64,000 bases of DNA from Protea cynaroides (lineage: Eukaryota; Streptophyta; Magnoliopsida; Proteales; Proteaceae). The number at the start of each line of letters is the position of its first letter. Position 1 is the stretch's first letter. Positions 60,342-64,000 of this stretch are shown here, in pieces. The position numbers were made by a program, and so were the translations under genes. The notes beneath the pieces were generated by a model, which ran no database searches, was not told the DNA's origin, and saw nothing but the letters and a program-made list of their open reading frames with translations. The DNA is taken from assembly GCA_028583415.1 (NCBI GenBank), contig CM053268.1, forward strand, positions 20,073,923 through 20,137,922, given 5' to 3'.

Positions 60342-63300
60342 TCTAATCTATCTTGTAAGTAAAAGAAAATCACCCCGTTTGGGATTTCAAACTCTATGCT
60401 TTGTCTCTTCCATACATTTCCTCCCAGTTTCATACATCCTCCTATTTTACGTGCGCAGTCAATTCTGACTCTGAAGATGATTGAAACGATGAGCCATCTC
60501 CTGAACTTCTATGCCACCCGGACTCTTGAGAAAGAAAGGTCCAACCCGTCATGGAAAGCTTTAAATGATCAATCGGGAGACACAAGAGTACTCTCAAGAA
60601 ACATGTATTGGAGAAGCTATCATTTGTTCTACCTATGAAAAGATTCTAAGGAAAGCATTAGCTAGTATCAGATCATATCAGCAGGTCAGCCAATCAGTAC
60701 AAATGAGTGGAGGACAGATGTGCCACCAAAAAGATGAAAATATCAATGTTCTTACAAAGTACATCATCTGCAAGCAAGAGATACATGATGAATGATCAAT
60801 CTCAAAATCAAAGAATGAGGTTATAAAAAAAAAAAATTCAAGCCTATGTTTTATCTACATCAATAATGGGAGGTAGTCACATCAGAGAAAAAGTGATGAT
60901 TAACTTCCAGAGGACAATATATGGATTCATCATTCAGATAAAATCAGATATTAGATGAGCATTCACAAATGTTCATAAAGTTTACAGAAGATCAGAGTAC
61001 TAACTAGGGCAAAGATGTTCTATCTGATTGGAAATGTTTAGAAGAAGAAGATTCAAATCCAATATTGAAAGTCATGATTCAACTTTGCGATCAAGCGAAG
61101 CACTGCATTATGTGGCCTCCACATCCAAAGAGAAAAAAGAGAAAGAAAAAAAGAAAAGAAAATAGTAAGATGTTGAATGGCATTGGAGCTCGACAGTAAG
61201 TCAATTGTTCCTCTCACTTCAAGAAGTTGGTAGTTCCAATCAAAGCCTGATAGCAAGTTCGATCGTTCGTCGAGATTCACAGCATGTTGGACCGAACTTT
61301 TGATTTTGGCCAATTACATCCCGCCTTTACAAGAGACGATCTCATCACTTCTTCATCATCAGAGAAAGATTTCTCATCGGCATTAGACTCTTTCTCCCGT
61401 CTATCAATCTGACGGCCTTCCAAGGAGTCTCTATCACAAGCCCTTCTTTTGATTATCAATTTTTATGGCATTGTATCTCGTGATCATGTCATCATTTTAT
61501 GTACAAATTCATAAATCTAGCTTAAACTCTTATCTGTCATTCATTACATCCGACGACTTCCCAAGGTTCATATAAGCCCTTCATTTCTCAAGCCAATAAA
61601 ATGGGATCTTCTCGGTAAGATAAACTCATTCTACATAAACAACCAAACACTCTCCCAATGGTAGACCCATGTGGACAGTTTCACATCAGTCCTCTTGGAC
61701 CTTCAACATCAATACTTGTCAACAAACTTAAAGGTTTCAGGCCCAAATATGATCGCGACTGATTCGGCATCTCGATGTAGCTTGTTGAGACACGTGTTCC
61801 ATCTGAACATCTCCAAGAAAGGTAAACATAATTCGGCACCATTTTTAATTCTGGTATGGGACTACATTTCCCTAAGGTCGCTTTTAGTGATGATTCAAAT
61901 AGCTGCCCGCCTATCAATGCGTGTAGGTGTCAACTTATACAGTGGGGCAAGGCTACCCATTTGTCATGAAAGTCATGTCGTTCGGATTTCCCCTAAGGGT
62001 TTCAGACCATTGGATATGACCATAATTTTGGAAATATCCTCACTATATCAGGACTCTTTATTCAACCCAAGATGGGGTTTGCAAAAAGAAAAAATAAAAA
62101 AAATAAAGGGAAGAAAAGAAAACTCAGCAAGGAAAAGCAACCCAAGAAACCTTAATGGGCAACCCATAGTACCTCAGTGGGGATAGACGACCTGCTGCAA
62201 TCCTAAAGCATTGCCCTCATTGGCCCTACATAGAAAAATCCAGTGGTTCATGTAGACAAGTGTCATACCCAATCTACCCTCCATAAGGAAAGGAACCCCT
62301 CTTGCTCTCCAATGAATCATACTCAGAGGAGTTGAACAAACCATCATCTGTTGGGCTCCATAGAATTTCCATTCAACAGAATTCTATCTTCAAATCCTTT
62401 TGTCACGGCCTGGTTACAGATGTAGCTAAATTCATCAAATCATCAGCTCCCTCATTTTTCAAGATTCAAAAAGGGTTTATCTAAGAAGTCACTTTCTGCA
62501 ATCAATCTGTCAATCTTCCTTTGAACTTGGAAGCATGGTCAAATTCTTGATGCAATTCAGATTCAACCAAGTTCTAACTCTGTTAGATTGCCCGTTTCCT
62601 TCTATCTTGCCCCTAGCATACTATAGTAGTGGTCTGTCACAACATGCAGACACTGGGGCATAGATATATCCTATGTAGAGGAATTGAACTTGATCATGAG
62701 CATTACATCTAGGATCCATTTGTCTAGTCTGAAATCACTGACTTTCCTAGTCAATAGAAGTAAGTCCGTCCAAGTTGGTTTTTGCCAAATTCTCAGTTCT
62801 CTCAATCATGTTGATGAAGAAAAGCCAATGTGGTTGCTCACTTGTTAGGATCTGGTCACCAAATTCTCTAAAGGAACACTTCGAATCCTTTGCTCCTCAT
62901 GCCTACCTTGGGGCCATGGTTCATTCGTCTTTCAAATTAGCACAATAATGTTGCAAAGCCCTGAGCTTTTCATGAGCCTAGATCAAGGGCCAAACCCATG
63001 TCACATTTCATCGCTGGTCTACCATAGTGCACAGTCAAAGAACTTAGTTGACCAGATGCCCCTTGACAGTTTAACACCAAGGTCAATCAATAAAATCACT
63101 TTGGTTAGAGACTGTTAAGCTCCCCTCGTTCTTGTCCAAAATCCTCGCTAGAGTCTCTTTCAATCCAAAATCCAACAACACCAATGTTGGCTGAAGAAAA
63201 TCATCACTTTCAAATTACATGGAACCCTTCCAAGGGAGCAACCAAGTCATCATTACCATGCTAAAATTGAGTCAAACTTGCAGTACCAAGTCATAAATGG

Positions 63301-63500
63301 TAAATTTCAAATCTAAGTATCATGCCAGCAAAGTCCATGACATCATTTCCATTGATGCCATGTTTTATGTCTTCACCAACAAAGCAAGGGCAAAACCCTT
63401 GGAAAACTGCCAAGGAATTCACCATTATTTCAAATATATCCAGCACTCTATAGGTTCAAAGTCAAGAGACTTCCAAGATGGTTCAGATTTCAACCCTAAA
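60342..63500. other. Unassigned DNA, probably retroelement interior
   Basis: The longest frame is 61671-62186 (171 codons, containing PLDMTIILEISSLYQDSLF). I recognise no domain in it and no start context supports it. Composition and lack of splice-delimited exons suggest untranslated retroelement DNA. Confidence 0.35.
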
Positions 63501-63519
63501 AGTTCAAAGTCAACAAAGA

Positions 63520-64000
63520 CTTCCTGTGTGGGTCACTTTCGAGCATCCTAAAGGTTCATAGCAACAAAGCTACTTAAGAGGATATTCTAGTTTTCATTCC
63601 TGAAGGTTCATAGCCATAGAGCTTCCAAGAAGGATATTCTAATTTTCAATTTCGAAGGTCCAAAGCTAGCAGGAACTTCAAAGATGAGTCATTCAGTATC
63701 ACCCTATAAGTGACCTTCTGAGTTCTTGCTCATTTCAGAATCAATAGAAAATTCATCATCCTAAAAGTGACCTTCTGAGTTCTTGCTCATTTCAGAATCA
63801 AATGCAGAGCCCTAGCTCATCCAAAGTTTAAATCAATCTCAGTCTATAAGTGAATCAAATGCAGAATCCTAGCTCATCCAAAGATCAAGTTAATCTTAGC
63901 CTATAAGTGAATGCAGAGCCCTAGCTCATCCAAAGATTAAATCAATCTTAAATTATTAGTGAATCAAATGTAGAGCCCTAGCTCATTCGAAGATCAAGTC
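63520..64000 (+). repeat. Two short tandem arrays at window end
   Basis: 63540-63690 repeats AAGGTTCATAGC(A/C)A-AAGCT...GATATTCTA. 63700-64000 repeats AGTGAATCAAATGCAGAGCC then CTAGCTCATCCAAAGAT with a period near 55-57 bp. The second array runs off the window. Confidence 0.8.

Larger units (their letters stand above)
53103..64000 (+). mobile_element. Internal region of Ogre/Tat-like element, mostly non-coding repeats
   Basis: Follows the primer-type word at 53104-53120. 53200-54400 holds leader-like sequence with only short frames, for example 53825-53995 (56 codons, MVKKKFTSLF..., no domain found). 54480-57720 is four successive tandem arrays. Solo LTR F interrupts at 58004-60336. 60342-63500 shows no recognised domain; 63520-64000 is again tandem repeat. 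Ogre-type elements are known for long untranslated segments with such arrays. No gag-pol is seen before the window ends, so the element is incomplete here or lacks coding capacity. Confidence 0.55.

Noticed and set aside
61671..62186. 171-codon ORF as a gene
   Set aside because: No recognised domain, Lys-rich low-complexity end, and retroelement surroundings; left as unassigned.

Overview
The window is plant nuclear DNA from a dicot-type genome, and nearly all of it is transposable-element sequence. The evidence for a plant is a UGT88-type UDP-glycosyltransferase with a complete PSPG box, a chalcone-synthase-superfamily pseudogene that keeps the conserved Cys-codon intron, an ataxin-10 gene fragment, and plant Ty3/gypsy, Copia, LINE and CACTA-like repeats. 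I found no bacterial, organellar, tRNA, rRNA or CRISPR features. The one gene that looks intact is the glycosyltransferase at 2419-3786.

Layout. 0-6 kb: an element with inverted termini (966-2320) ends about 100 bp before the UGT start codon; the UGT gene follows, then a fold-back (MITE-like) element with a CCA microsatellite at its centre. 6-9 kb: GC-richer degenerate tandem repeats on both sides of an antisense ataxin-10 C-terminal pseudogene (6986-7930). 9-17 kb: a disrupted Ogre/Tat-like LTR that starts at 9013, invaded by a minus-strand Ty3/gypsy fragment (LTR plus gag, about 9660-12127) and probably by a CACTA-like element near 15.34 kb. 17.3-38.6 kb: a nest in which a minus-strand LTR (C) was entered by a complete minus-strand LTR element (A, 17749-26805, duplication ATGTA) and a complete plus-strand LTR element (B, 27487-37503, duplication CCAGT). 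38.6-43.9 kb: a LINE 3' end, a CHS/type III polyketide synthase pseudogene (39423-40652, minus), a Copia-type solo LTR, and a second LINE fragment. 43.9 kb to the window end: a second Ogre/Tat-like element whose LTR (43942 to about 53102) was entered by solo LTR D (47689-52329), itself entered by solo LTR E (49459-51732). Its non-coding internal region consists of at least five different tandem-repeat arrays and was entered by solo LTR F (58004-60336).

A, B, C, D, E and F belong to one LTR superfamily of about 2.3 kb (TGTAAGAMCC...GGGTGTGACA). The most unusual pattern is inside these LTRs. Each carries two clusters of a short, partly palindromic word, one before and one after the promoter region, and the word differs between subfamilies (GGGTCGA in B/E/F, ACCGGTAT in D, GTCCGG in A, GGTCC in C) while the two clusters of one LTR match each other. 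I do not know what this does. Nothing else suggests a wholly new system. Coordinates of degenerate elements are by eye; LTR ends supported by target-site duplications are the firmest.
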